Source of the DNA: JACCUZ01 sp038246575
GTDB taxonomy: Bacteria > Actinomycetota > Actinomycetes > JACCUZ01
Reading direction: 5' to 3'
Length of the DNA stretch: 29,487 bases
Assembly: GCA_038246575.1 (NCBI GenBank)
Contig: JBBRVU010000030.1
Location: forward strand, 1 to 29,487
A program made the translations under genes and the position numbers. Positions 1 to 5,994 of the stretch are shown here, piece by piece (the stretch's first letter is position 1; every line of letters begins with the position of its first letter). The notes under the pieces are model-generated. The model was not told the DNA's origin. It worked only from the letters and a program-made list of their open reading frames with translations, and did no database searches.

Positions 1-1
1 C

Positions 2-517
2 CGCCATGATCCGGTCCCGGGTCACCTTGGCCAGGACTGACGCGGCGGCCACGGTGGTGCTGATTTGGTCGCCCTTCCAGACGGCGAGACCAGGAGCAGG
101 CAGGCCGCGGATGGGGAACCCGTCGGTCAGGACGTACGCGGGTGGGACATCGAGCTGCGCCAGGGCCCGCCGCATCCCCTCGACGTTGCACACGTGCAGC
201 CCGAGCCGGTCCACGTCGGGAGCCGGGATGACCACGACCGACCAGCTCGCGGCTCGCCGGACAACCTCGTCGTAGACCCGGTCGCGGGCCGCTGCGGTGA
301 GCAGCTTGGAGTCCGCGAGCCCCGGCACCTGGCCCCGACGCCCGGGCGGCAGCACCGCCGCAGCCACGACGAGCGGTCCGGCGCAGGCACCCCGGCCGGC
401 CTCGTCGGCACCGGCCACGGGCGTGAGACCAGCCCGTTCCAGCGCGCGCTCGTACGCCCAGAGCCCGCCCTCACGGCGGACGACGTACCGGCGCAACGGC
501 GCCTGCATGACGGTCAT
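2..517 (-). CDS. rnhB: Ribonuclease HII, 3' part cut off by window edge
   Basis: This enzyme cleaves the RNA strand of RNA-DNA hybrids and removes single ribonucleotides from DNA. About 172 residues are visible and the frame is still open at the left edge, so the C-terminus is missing. The type 2 RNase H signature GADEAGRG lies at about residues 36-43, giving the metal-binding Asp38 and Glu39. A third acidic residue is the Asp of the later TDGFPI motif (about 132). The ATG at 517 was chosen; an in-frame ATG at 508 (MQAPLRR) is an equally possible start. It lies 31 nt after the lepB stop and is probably cotranscribed with rplS and the two lepB genes, an order also known from mycobacteria. Confidence 0.93.
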   Translation of the reverse strand, partial: MTVMQAPLRRYVVRREGGLWAYERALERAGLTPVAGADEAGRGACAGPLVVAAAVLPPGRRGQVPGLADSKLLTAAARDRVYDEVVRRAASWSVVVIPAPDVDRLGLHVCNVEGMRRALAQLDVPPAYVLTDGFPIRGLPAPGLAVWKGDQISTTVAAASVLAKVTRDRIMA

Positions 518-548
518 CGGGTGTCGAGCCTACGACCCGGTCGGCCGA

Positions 549-1304
549 TCAGGGACGGGACGCGTCGAGAGCCGGTCGCTGGAAGGTGGCCGGACGGTTC
601 AGCAGGTGGGCCCGGTTGACCGGCCAGACGATGGTGAACGACCGTCCGACCACGTCTCCGACCGGCACGAAGCCGCCACCGGGCAGGTTGCGGTGAGCCC
701 GGCTGTCCTCGGAGACCGACCGGTGGTCGCCCATCACCCACAGCTTGTCGGTGGGGACCTTCTCGGAGAACGGCTCCGTCGAGGGCTCGTCGCCGGGAAA
801 CAGGTAGGGCTCGTCGAGCGGCACGTCGTTGACGGTCACCTGGCCCTTGTCGCAGCAGGCGACTGTGTCTCCCCCGACGCCGATGACCCGCTTGATCAGG
901 TCCTCCTCGCCGACCGCAGGAGCGAGACCGACGAACACCAGGACGTTGCGGATGGCACCGACGACACCTCCGCGTCCGACGCCGGACCGGTTGAGCCAAC
1001 CGCCGGGGTCGCGGAAGACCACGACGTCCCCACGATGGATCTCGTCCGGCTTGTCGGCCAGCTTGTTGACCAGCACCCGGTCATTGACGAGCAGCGTGTT
1101 CTCCATCGAGCCGGACGGGATGTAGAACGCCTGCACGAGGAAGCTCTTGATCAGCACCGAGATGACCAGTGCGGTGATGACGATCACCGGCAGCTCGCGC
1201 AGGAACGACTTCTTCTGCGGCTGGGACCGGGAGGTGCGAGGCGGCGGTGCCGTCTCCTCGTGCGGGGCCGCCGTGACCGGGCGCGCCTCGTCGTTGGTCG
1301 TCAT
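549..1304 (-). CDS. lepB: Signal peptidase I, first of two paralogues (longer)
   Basis: This membrane-bound serine protease (family S26) removes signal peptides from exported proteins. The 251-residue product has a polar, Lys/Arg-containing N-terminus of about 35 residues. One membrane segment follows (about 38-60), then the active-site motif IPSGSM with the nucleophile Ser66. The general base is Lys138 in DLIKRVIGVGGD, and the WVMGDHRSVSEDSR box is at about 189-202. The frame extends upstream to 1421, but the ATG at 1304 is preferred: it has GGAGAAGG about 6 nt upstream, and the extra residues look non-coding and would overlap the neighbouring lepB. Ser and Lys of the dyad are both intact, so the enzyme should be active. 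It is 55 nt downstream of the second paralogue. Confidence 0.95.
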   Translation of the reverse strand: MTTNDEARPVTAAPHEETAPPPRTSRSQPQKKSFLRELPVIVITALVISVLIKSFLVQAFYIPSGSMENTLLVNDRVLVNKLADKPDEIHRGDVVVFRDPGGWLNRSGVGRGGVVGAIRNVLVFVGLAPAVGEEDLIKRVIGVGGDTVACCDKGQVTVNDVPLDEPYLFPGDEPSTEPFSEKVPTDKLWVMGDHRSVSEDSRAHRNLPGGGFVPVGDVVGRSFTIVWPVNRAHLLNRPATFQRPALDASRP

Positions 1305-1359
1305 CGCGTCCCTTCTCCGTCCCCGAGTGTCACCGAAGAGTACGTGGCATCGACGGCCG

Positions 1360-1959
1360 TCATGGCAGGCGACCGACGCGGTCCTGGGGCCAGGCGATCC
1401 CCACGACCCGGCCGACGACATCGGAGACCGGCACGCTGCCGCCGCCCGGTGCGCCGAGATAGGCGCGCGAGTCGCGCGAGTCGGATCGGTGGTCGCCCAT
1501 CACCCAGAGCCGGCCCGCTGGCACCTCGACGTCGAACTGCAGCTGCGACGGGCGGTCGCCCGGGACGAGATAGCTGCGCTCGTCCAACACCTGACCATTG
1601 ACGGTCAGCCGGCCGCGGTCGTCGCAGCAGGTGATCCGGTCGCCCCCGATGCCGATGACCCGCTTCACCACGTCGCCCGGCGTCTCGAAGGCAGCCGTCC
1701 CGTCGAAGACCACGACCTCCCCTCGCCGCACCGGGTTCCAGCGCACGGAGAGCCGGTCCACCACGATGTGGTCGCCGACCTGCAGGGTGTCGGCCATCGA
1801 CCGCGAGGGCACCGCGAAGGACACCACGACGTAGGACCGCAGACCGAGGACGACGAGGGACAGCGCGAGCACGAGCAGCGTGACGCGGCGCAGCCAACGC
1901 CGGCCACGGCGCCTGCTGCGCGGCACGCGCCGCGCGGTTGCGCGTCGACGGCCCGACAT
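1360..1959 (-). CDS. lepB: Signal peptidase I, second paralogue (short form)
   Basis: This second S26 signal peptidase has 199 residues. It has a very basic, Arg-rich N-terminus (1-25), a single membrane segment (about 26-48) and the active-site motif VPSRSM with Ser54. Lys99 lies in DVVKRVIGIGGD, and LWVMGDHRSDSRDSR follows at about 151-165. It lacks the Gly-rich insert (about 105-120) that its neighbour carries before the Lys motif. The catalytic dyad is intact. The two copies clearly share ancestry but differ in the catalytic loop (SRSM against SGSM), so they may differ in substrate choice; that is inference. No strong ribosome-binding site precedes the ATG at 1959, and an internal GTG at about residue 12 could also serve. 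It lies 36 nt after rplS. Confidence 0.93.
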   Translation of the reverse strand: MSGRRRATARRVPRSRRRGRRWLRRVTLLVLALSLVVLGLRSYVVVSFAVPSRSMADTLQVGDHIVVDRLSVRWNPVRRGEVVVFDGTAAFETPGDVVKRVIGIGGDRITCCDDRGRLTVNGQVLDERSYLVPGDRPSQLQFDVEVPAGRLWVMGDHRSDSRDSRAYLGAPGGGSVPVSDVVGRVVGIAWPQDRVGRLP

Positions 1960-1995
1960 GAGATCGCGGCGCGTGTCCGGGTCGGACCGGCCCGG

Positions 1996-2355
1996 TCAGC
2001 GTCGAGGAGCGGTCTCGCGACGCTCCTTGATCTTGGCGGCCTTGCCGCGCAGGTCACGCAGGTAGTAGAGCTTCGCGCGGCGGACGTCGCCGCGGGTCAC
2101 GACCTCGATCTTGTCGATGACCGGGGTGTGCACGGGGAACGTGCGCTCCACGCCTACCCCGAAGCTGACCTTGCGGACCGTGAAGGTCTCGCGGACACCG
2201 GCGCCCTGACGGCGGATCACCACGCCCTGGAACACCTGGACGCGAGAGCGGGTGCCCTCGATGACCTTGACATGGACCTTGAGGGTGTCGCCGGGGCGGA
2301 ACTCGGGGAGATCCGTGCGCTTCGCGGCGGCATCGAGGGCGTCAAGCGTCTGCAT
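1996..2355 (-). CDS. rplS: 50S ribosomal protein L19
   Basis: L19 is a large-subunit protein at the 30S-50S interface. The 119-residue product starts MQTLDALDAAAKR and contains the family's hallmark segments RPGDTLKVHVKV, RVQVFQGVVIRRQGAGVRETFTVRK, ERTFPVHTP and the C-terminal RRAKLYYLRDLRGKAAKIKE. The frame continues upstream to 2388, but the ATG at 2355 gives the normal family length and N-terminus. A purine-rich stretch (GAGAGAAGAGA) precedes it. The gene follows trmD after a 124-nt structured leader containing mutually exclusive pairing segments (annotated separately), which suggests its expression is set apart from that of trmD. Confidence 0.97.
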   Translation of the reverse strand: MQTLDALDAAAKRTDLPEFRPGDTLKVHVKVIEGTRSRVQVFQGVVIRRQGAGVRETFTVRKVSFGVGVERTFPVHTPVIDKIEVVTRGDVRRAKLYYLRDLRGKAAKIKERRETAPRR

Positions 2356-2495
2356 CGTGGTCTCTTCTCTCGCGGTGCCACAGGTCACCCACGCGGTGGG
2401 GGTGGGTCAAGGTCGTGCATCGGCGCGTCGTGAGCGCCTCCCCTGTGGCAGGGGCGCAGGTGGCCGGTGCAGCAGCCGGTCAGTCTGCCACAGGG
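2356..2495 (-). promoter_or_regulatory. Candidate structured leader/attenuator between trmD and rplS
   Basis: In minus-strand RNA order, segment A (2495-2485, last codons of trmD) can pair perfectly over 11 bp with segment B (2451-2441). Segment B can instead pair over 9 bp with segment A' (2384-2376), which ends about 20 nt before the rplS ATG. Segment B also sits inside a compact local hairpin (2434-2457) whose arms are GCGCC/GGCGC and CCTG/CAGG. A and A' share the octamer CCTGTGGC, and B is its complement GCCACAGG. A further small hairpin (CCCAC/GTGGG) lies at 2388-2400. These are direct observations; a switching role is inferred. A simple terminator with readthrough is the alternative. 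Confidence 0.5.
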
Positions 2496-3277
2496 TGTTC
2501 TGGGTCGGCCAATCGAGCCAGTCGGCGTCCAGGCCCGGGGACCCAGCCGAGCTGAGCCAGCAGCTCGAGGTCCACCGCGTCGAAGCGCTGCCCCTCGGCG
2601 CCGGTCAGCAGGTCCGGACGGCGGGCAGCGGTCCGCCGCAGGGCCTGGTCACGTCGCCATCGCGCGATGCGGGCGTGGTCGCCCGAGAGCAGCACGGCGG
2701 GCACGTCCCGTCCACGCCACTGCGCGGGCTTGGTGTAGCCCGGGGCCTCGAGCAGACCGTCGCTGTGGGACTCGTCCACCAGCGACTCGGCGTTGCCGAT
2801 GACTCCCGGCAGCAGGCGCCCGACCGCTTCGACGATGGCCAGCACGGCCACCTCGCCACCGTTGAGCACGACGTCGCCCAGCGACACCTCGTCGACGCGG
2901 CCGCGCGCGGCTGCCTCGTCCAGCACCCGCTGGTCCATCCCCTCGTACCTGCCGCAGGCGAACACCAGCCACGGCTCAGCGGCGAGCTCGCGGGCCAGGG
3001 CCTGGGTCAGAGGGGTCCCGCTGGGCGAGGGCACGATGACCCGGGCGCCGTCGCCGAGGATGTCGTCGAACGCGTGGCCCCACGGCTCGGGACGCATCAA
3101 CATGCCCGGGCCGCCGCCGTAGGGAGAGTCGTCGACGGTCCGGTGCCGATCGACGGTCCAGGTGCGCAGGTCGTGGACCCGCAGATCGATCAGGCCGTCC
3201 TCGATCGCCCGACCGATCAACGACAGCCGTAGGGGGGCCAGGTAGTCGGGAAAGATGGTGACGACGTCGATGCGCAC
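2480..3277 (-). CDS. trmD: tRNA (guanine37-N1)-methyltransferase
   Basis: TrmD methylates G37 next to the anticodon, using S-adenosylmethionine, to prevent frameshifting. The 265-residue protein begins with the classic RIDVVTIFPDYL and has the SPYGGGPGM loop (52-59). The trefoil-knot SAM site is seen in GRYEGMDQR (109-117) and SLGDVVLNGGEVAVL. The C-terminal tRNA-binding domain carries WRGRDVPAVLLSGDH. The GTG at 3277 is chosen because it gives the family N-terminus, 4 nt after the rimM stop. The frame runs further upstream inside rimM but without family similarity. The position matching the catalytic Asp169 of the Escherichia coli enzyme appears to be Glu169 (order D-E-S-H, where many relatives have E-D-S-H/F). 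Its last codons form part of the candidate rplS leader. Confidence 0.96.
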   Translation of the reverse strand: MRIDVVTIFPDYLAPLRLSLIGRAIEDGLIDLRVHDLRTWTVDRHRTVDDSPYGGGPGMLMRPEPWGHAFDDILGDGARVIVPSPSGTPLTQALARELAAEPWLVFACGRYEGMDQRVLDEAAARGRVDEVSLGDVVLNGGEVAVLAIVEAVGRLLPGVIGNAESLVDESHSDGLLEAPGYTKPAQWRGRDVPAVLLSGDHARIARWRRDQALRRTAARRPDLLTGAEGQRFDAVDLELLAQLGWVPGPGRRLARLADPEHPVAD

Positions 3278-3281
3278 GGCG

Positions 3282-3857
3282 CTACGCCCTGTCCTCGACG
3301 TCGTCCGCCGCAGCGTCGCTCTCGCCGCCGTCCTGCTCGTCGACAGGCACCGGCGACAGCAGACCCGGCGGCGGGTCGACGACGATCTCGCCCCGGTCGA
3401 TGTCGACCACCGGCACGAACTCGCTGACGAACGGCACCAGCGCCTCGGTGCCATTCGGCCGGCGGATCGCGAGGACGTCCTGGCCCGGGAGGTGCAGCAC
3501 TTCCAGCAACGAGCCGACCGGCTCGCCGGCCACGGTCCGCACGGCGAGCCCGACCAGGTCGCGGTCGAAGTACTCGTCGGGGTCCTCGGGGCGTTCGGCT
3601 GGGTCGACGTCGGCCACCAGCAGGATCCCCCGGAGACGCTCGGCCGCGTTGCGGTCGGCCACTCCCTCGAAGCGCAGCAGCAGCCGCCCGCTGTGCACCC
3701 AGCCGTCGGCGATCGTCAGCGGACCGGCCGCGGACGGCTCCGTGCGCAACGACGTCCCCGGTGCCAGGCGCGTGTCGGGGTCGTCGGTGCGGACCTCGAC
3801 CGTCACCTCACCGCGGATGCCGTGCGGTCGACCGATGCGGCCGACGACGACCTCCAC
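3282..3857 (-). CDS. rimM: Ribosome maturation factor RimM
   Basis: RimM binds ribosomal protein S19 in the 30S head and assists late 16S rRNA processing. The product has about 191 residues. The N-terminal barrel begins VVVGRIGRPHGIRGEVTVEV, the family signature, and includes FEGVADRNAAERLRG. The C-terminal PRC barrel contains DEYFDRDLVGL, GSLLEVLHLPGQDVLAI and the near-terminal LVPFVSEFVPVVDID. The acidic tail after about residue 175 is variable. The GTG at 3857 is the only plausible start between the upstream khpA stop (14 nt away) and the signature; it lacks a clear ribosome-binding site, suggesting coupling to khpA. The same frame is open back to 4472 across khpA and into rpsP, but that part is low-complexity and not RimM-like. 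Confidence 0.93.
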   Translation of the reverse strand: MEVVVGRIGRPHGIRGEVTVEVRTDDPDTRLAPGTSLRTEPSAAGPLTIADGWVHSGRLLLRFEGVADRNAAERLRGILLVADVDPAERPEDPDEYFDRDLVGLAVRTVAGEPVGSLLEVLHLPGQDVLAIRRPNGTEALVPFVSEFVPVVDIDRGEIVVDPPPGLLSPVPVDEQDGGESDAAADDVEDRA

Positions 3858-3871
3858 GTACGGGTGGTGAG

Positions 3872-4111
3872 TCAGCGCTCGTCGACGTCGAGGAAGTCGA
3901 CGCGGATCGAGGGGCCCGGTGTCAGCGCGCCGATGACGGTGCGCAGCGCCTTGGCGGTCCGACCCGCCCGGCCGATCACCTTCCCGAGGTCCTCGGGATG
4001 GACCCGAACCTCGAGGGTGCGGCCGCGGCGGGTGTTGCGGTCCTCGACCGACACCTCGTCCGGGTGCTCGACGATGCCACGCACCAGATGCTCGAGCGCC
4101 TCGTCGAGCAC
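3872..4111 (-). CDS. khpA: KH-domain RNA-binding protein (KhpA/YlqC family)
   Basis: This small single-domain RNA-binding protein of 79 residues has a type II KH fold. The GxxG loop sits in DLGKVIGRAGRTAKALRTVI (about 42-61) and is followed by the family's C-terminal segment SIRVDFLDVDE. The GTG at 4111 lies 2 nt after the rpsP stop, and the gene is followed by rimM. This is the usual position of the gene between rpsP and rimM. In Firmicutes the family works with KhpB/Jag on RNA binding and cell division; no such partner is visible here, and the target RNAs in actinobacteria cannot be read from the sequence. Confidence 0.93.
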   Translation of the reverse strand: MLDEALEHLVRGIVEHPDEVSVEDRNTRRGRTLEVRVHPEDLGKVIGRAGRTAKALRTVIGALTPGPSIRVDFLDVDER

Positions 4112-4113
4112 GG

Positions 4114-4704
4114 TCAGCCCTCGGCCTTGGCGGCGTCGCCGTCGGTCGCCTCGGCCGCAGGTGCTTCGGCGGGCGTCTCGGCGGGCGCAGCGTCAGCGGC
4201 GGGCGTCTCGGCGGGCGCAGCGTCAGCGGCGGGCGTCTCGGCGGGCGCAGCGTCAGCGGCGGGCGTCTCGGCCGGCGCAGCGTCACCCTTCGGCTCGTCC
4301 TTGGCAGCGGACTTCTTGGCAGCCTTCTTCTTCGGCGTGGTCGCGCCGTCCTTGGGCTCGCCCATGGACTCCTTGGCCGCGGCCTCGAAGACGGTCCTCT
4401 TGTCCGGCTTGGGCTCGGCGACCCGCAGGGTCCCCTCGGTGCCGGGCAGGCCCTTGAACTTCTGCCAGTCACCGGTGATCTTGAGGATCGCGGCGACCGG
4501 CTCGGTCGGCTGTGCGCCGACGGAGAGCCAGTACTGCGCGCGCTCGGAGTCGACCTCGATCAGCGAGGGCTCCTGGGTGGGGTGGTACTTGCCGATCTCC
4601 TCGATCGCGCGACCGTCCCGCTTGGTGCGGGCGTCGGCGACGACGATGCGGTAGTACGGCGCACGGATCTTGCCCATGCGCATCAGCTTGATCTTGACAG
4701 CCAC
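4114..4704 (-). CDS. rpsP: 30S ribosomal protein S16 with long repeat-bearing C-terminal extension
   Basis: S16 is a primary assembly protein of the small subunit. Residues 1-85 are the conserved core (AVKIKLMRMGKIRAPYYRIVV, KYHPTQEPSLIEVD, LSVGAQPTEPV). The protein reaches 196 residues, while the bacterial core protein is about 80-90; actinobacterial versions commonly carry a tail, but this one is unusually elaborate. A Lys/Ala-rich linker (about 116-140) leads into four consecutive decapeptides DAAPAETPAA (141-180; the fourth ends in E), encoded by a 30-bp tandem repeat. The extension is likely disordered and acidic-proline rich. The GTG at 4704 has AGGAG about 10 nt upstream. It is the first gene of the rpsP-khpA-rimM-trmD operon. 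Confidence 0.97.
   Translation of the reverse strand: MAVKIKLMRMGKIRAPYYRIVVADARTKRDGRAIEEIGKYHPTQEPSLIEVDSERAQYWLSVGAQPTEPVAAILKITGDWQKFKGLPGTEGTLRVAEPKPDKRTVFEAAAKESMGEPKDGATTPKKKAAKKSAAKDEPKGDAAPAETPAADAAPAETPAADAAPAETPAADAAPAETPAEAPAAEATDGDAAKAEG
4171..4290. repeat. 30-bp tandem repeat, four copies, inside rpsP
   Basis: Four back-to-back 30-bp units start at 4171, 4201, 4231 and 4261. The first three are identical base for base on the plus strand. The fourth carries one substitution in its first 25 bases and diverges in its last five. The unit length is a multiple of three and codes for the decapeptide DAAPAETPAA in S16, so copy-number change would lengthen or shorten the protein without shifting frame. 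Confidence 0.97.
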
Positions 4705-4889
4705 GTGTGTGGGACTCCTGAGTCAGGTGGTGGCGGGACCCGCGTCGCGTGGGGTGCGGCGAAGGATCCGGCCGGAGTGGACACGACGTACGACGGTGAG
4801 AGGGGCCGCGCACATCGGGTTCAGCCGGTCATCATGCCAGACCGGAGCGCCACGCCCGAAATCCGCCGGCATGACCCCGCCATGGGTCA
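4705..4889 (-). promoter_or_regulatory. Intergenic region upstream of rpsP: candidate promoter and inverted repeats
   Basis: This 182-nt gap separates the amidohydrolase stop from rpsP and probably holds the ribosomal operon's promoter. An interrupted palindrome, CCGGTC-n9-GACCGG, lies at 4825-4845. Its spacer reads TGGCATGAT on the minus strand, which resembles a -10 element (CATGAT). No convincing -35 is present, so the promoter call is weak. A second inverted repeat, TGACCC-n6-GGGTCA (4872-4889), overlaps the upstream gene's stop codon and could end its transcript. The rpsP ribosome-binding site AGGAG is near 4715. Confidence 0.35.
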
Positions 4890-5987
4890 GGCGACGACGC
4901 GGCCACGCAGGACCACCAGCCGCGGGTGGGCCAGGACCCGCAGGTCGGCCCGAGGGTCCTCGTCGTAGACGACGAAGTCCGCGGACTCCCCCTCGCCCAG
5001 CCCCGGCCGGCCCAGCCACTGCCGGGCCGCCCAGGATGCCGAGGCGAGTGCATCCGGCACGCTCAGCCCCACCTGCTCGTGCAGCGCGAGCACCTCACTC
5101 GCGATCAGCCCGTGCGGCAGCACCCCACCCGCGTCGGTTCCGGCGTAGATCGGCACTCCGGCGTCGTGCGCCGCGCGCAGCGTCTCGTCGCAGCGGGCGT
5201 GCAGCGCGCGCATGTGGCTGGCGTAGGTGGGGAACTTCTCCCCGGCCTGCTCGGCGTACGCCGGGAAGTTGTCCAGCTGCACCCGGGTCGGGACCAGCGC
5301 GGTCCCGCGGGCAGCCATCGAGGCGATAACCTCGGCGGTCGCACCGGTGCCGTGCTCGATGCAGTCGATGCCGGCCTCGACGAGCTCGGCGACCGACTGC
5401 TCGCCGAAGCAGTGGGCCGTCACCCGGGCGCCGAGCTCGTGAGCGCGCGCGATCGCGGCCGAGGCGGCATCGGAAGGCCACAACGGTGTGAGGTCGCCGA
5501 CGTCCCGGTCGATCCAGTCGCCGACGAGCTTGACCCAGCCGTCACCGCCCGCCGCCTGCCGCTCGACCTCGGCAACCAGCTGCGCCGGCTCGACCTCCGC
5601 GGCGTAGCTACGGATGTAGCGCTTGCTGCGGGCGATGTGCCGCGCCGCCCTGATCAGCCGCGGCAGGTCCTCCCGGTCGTCGATCCAGCGGGTGTCGACC
5701 GGGGCGCCGGCGTCACGCAGCAGCAGCGCCCCGGTGTTGCGGTCGGCGGTGATCTGGCGCTCCTGCTCGGCCCGGTCGACGCCGCCGTGCGCATCGAGCC
5801 CGACGTGGCAGTGGGCGTCGACCAGGCCCGGCAGGGCAAACCCGCGGTCCGTCAGCGTCTCCACGCCCGGCACGGGCTCGGCACTGATCAGTCCGTCGGC
5901 GCCGACCCACAGGTCGCGTAGCTCGCCGTCGGGCAGCACGACCGCCCGCAGGTGCAGGCCTCTTTCGGTCGACCCCTCCCCCGTCAT
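4887..5987 (-). CDS. Metal-dependent amidohydrolase-superfamily protein
   Basis: This is a TIM-barrel hydrolase of the amidohydrolase superfamily (imidazolonepropionase-like branch) with 366 residues. The metal ligands can be followed in order. His59 and His61 lie in LPGLVDAHCHVG. A candidate carboxylated Lys153 lies in WVKLVGDW. His192 is in VTAHCFGE, His212 in CIEHGTG and Asp285 in GTDAGG. The N- and C-terminal strands (LWVGADGLI, ADFVVYDEDPRADL) form the small composite sandwich typical of the group. No signal peptide is seen, so it is probably cytosolic. The ATG at 5987 is only 7 nt after the ffh stop, so the two are cotranscribed. Mycobacterial genomes carry a similar gene near ffh. The substrate cannot be told from the sequence. 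Confidence 0.9.
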   Translation of the reverse strand: MTGEGSTERGLHLRAVVLPDGELRDLWVGADGLISAEPVPGVETLTDRGFALPGLVDAHCHVGLDAHGGVDRAEQERQITADRNTGALLLRDAGAPVDTRWIDDREDLPRLIRAARHIARSKRYIRSYAAEVEPAQLVAEVERQAAGGDGWVKLVGDWIDRDVGDLTPLWPSDAASAAIARAHELGARVTAHCFGEQSVAELVEAGIDCIEHGTGATAEVIASMAARGTALVPTRVQLDNFPAYAEQAGEKFPTYASHMRALHARCDETLRAAHDAGVPIYAGTDAGGVLPHGLIASEVLALHEQVGLSVPDALASASWAARQWLGRPGLGEGESADFVVYDEDPRADLRVLAHPRLVVLRGRVVA

Positions 5988-5994
5988 CCGCGGG

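Noticed and set aside
1985..1997. 13-bp palindrome GACCGG-C-CCGGTC over the rplS stop codon
   Set aside because: It is too short and lacks a loop for a terminator, and such GC palindromes are frequent by chance in this composition.
4171..4290. Regular 30-bp repeats considered as a CRISPR array
   Set aside because: The units are directly adjacent with no spacers, lie inside the S16 coding frame and have a length divisible by three.
3282..4472. One continuous minus-strand frame spanning rimM, khpA and part of rpsP, which might look like a fusion protein
   Set aside because: Upstream of 3857 the translation is low-complexity and arises from the repeat in another frame; khpA and rpsP are intact in their own frames.
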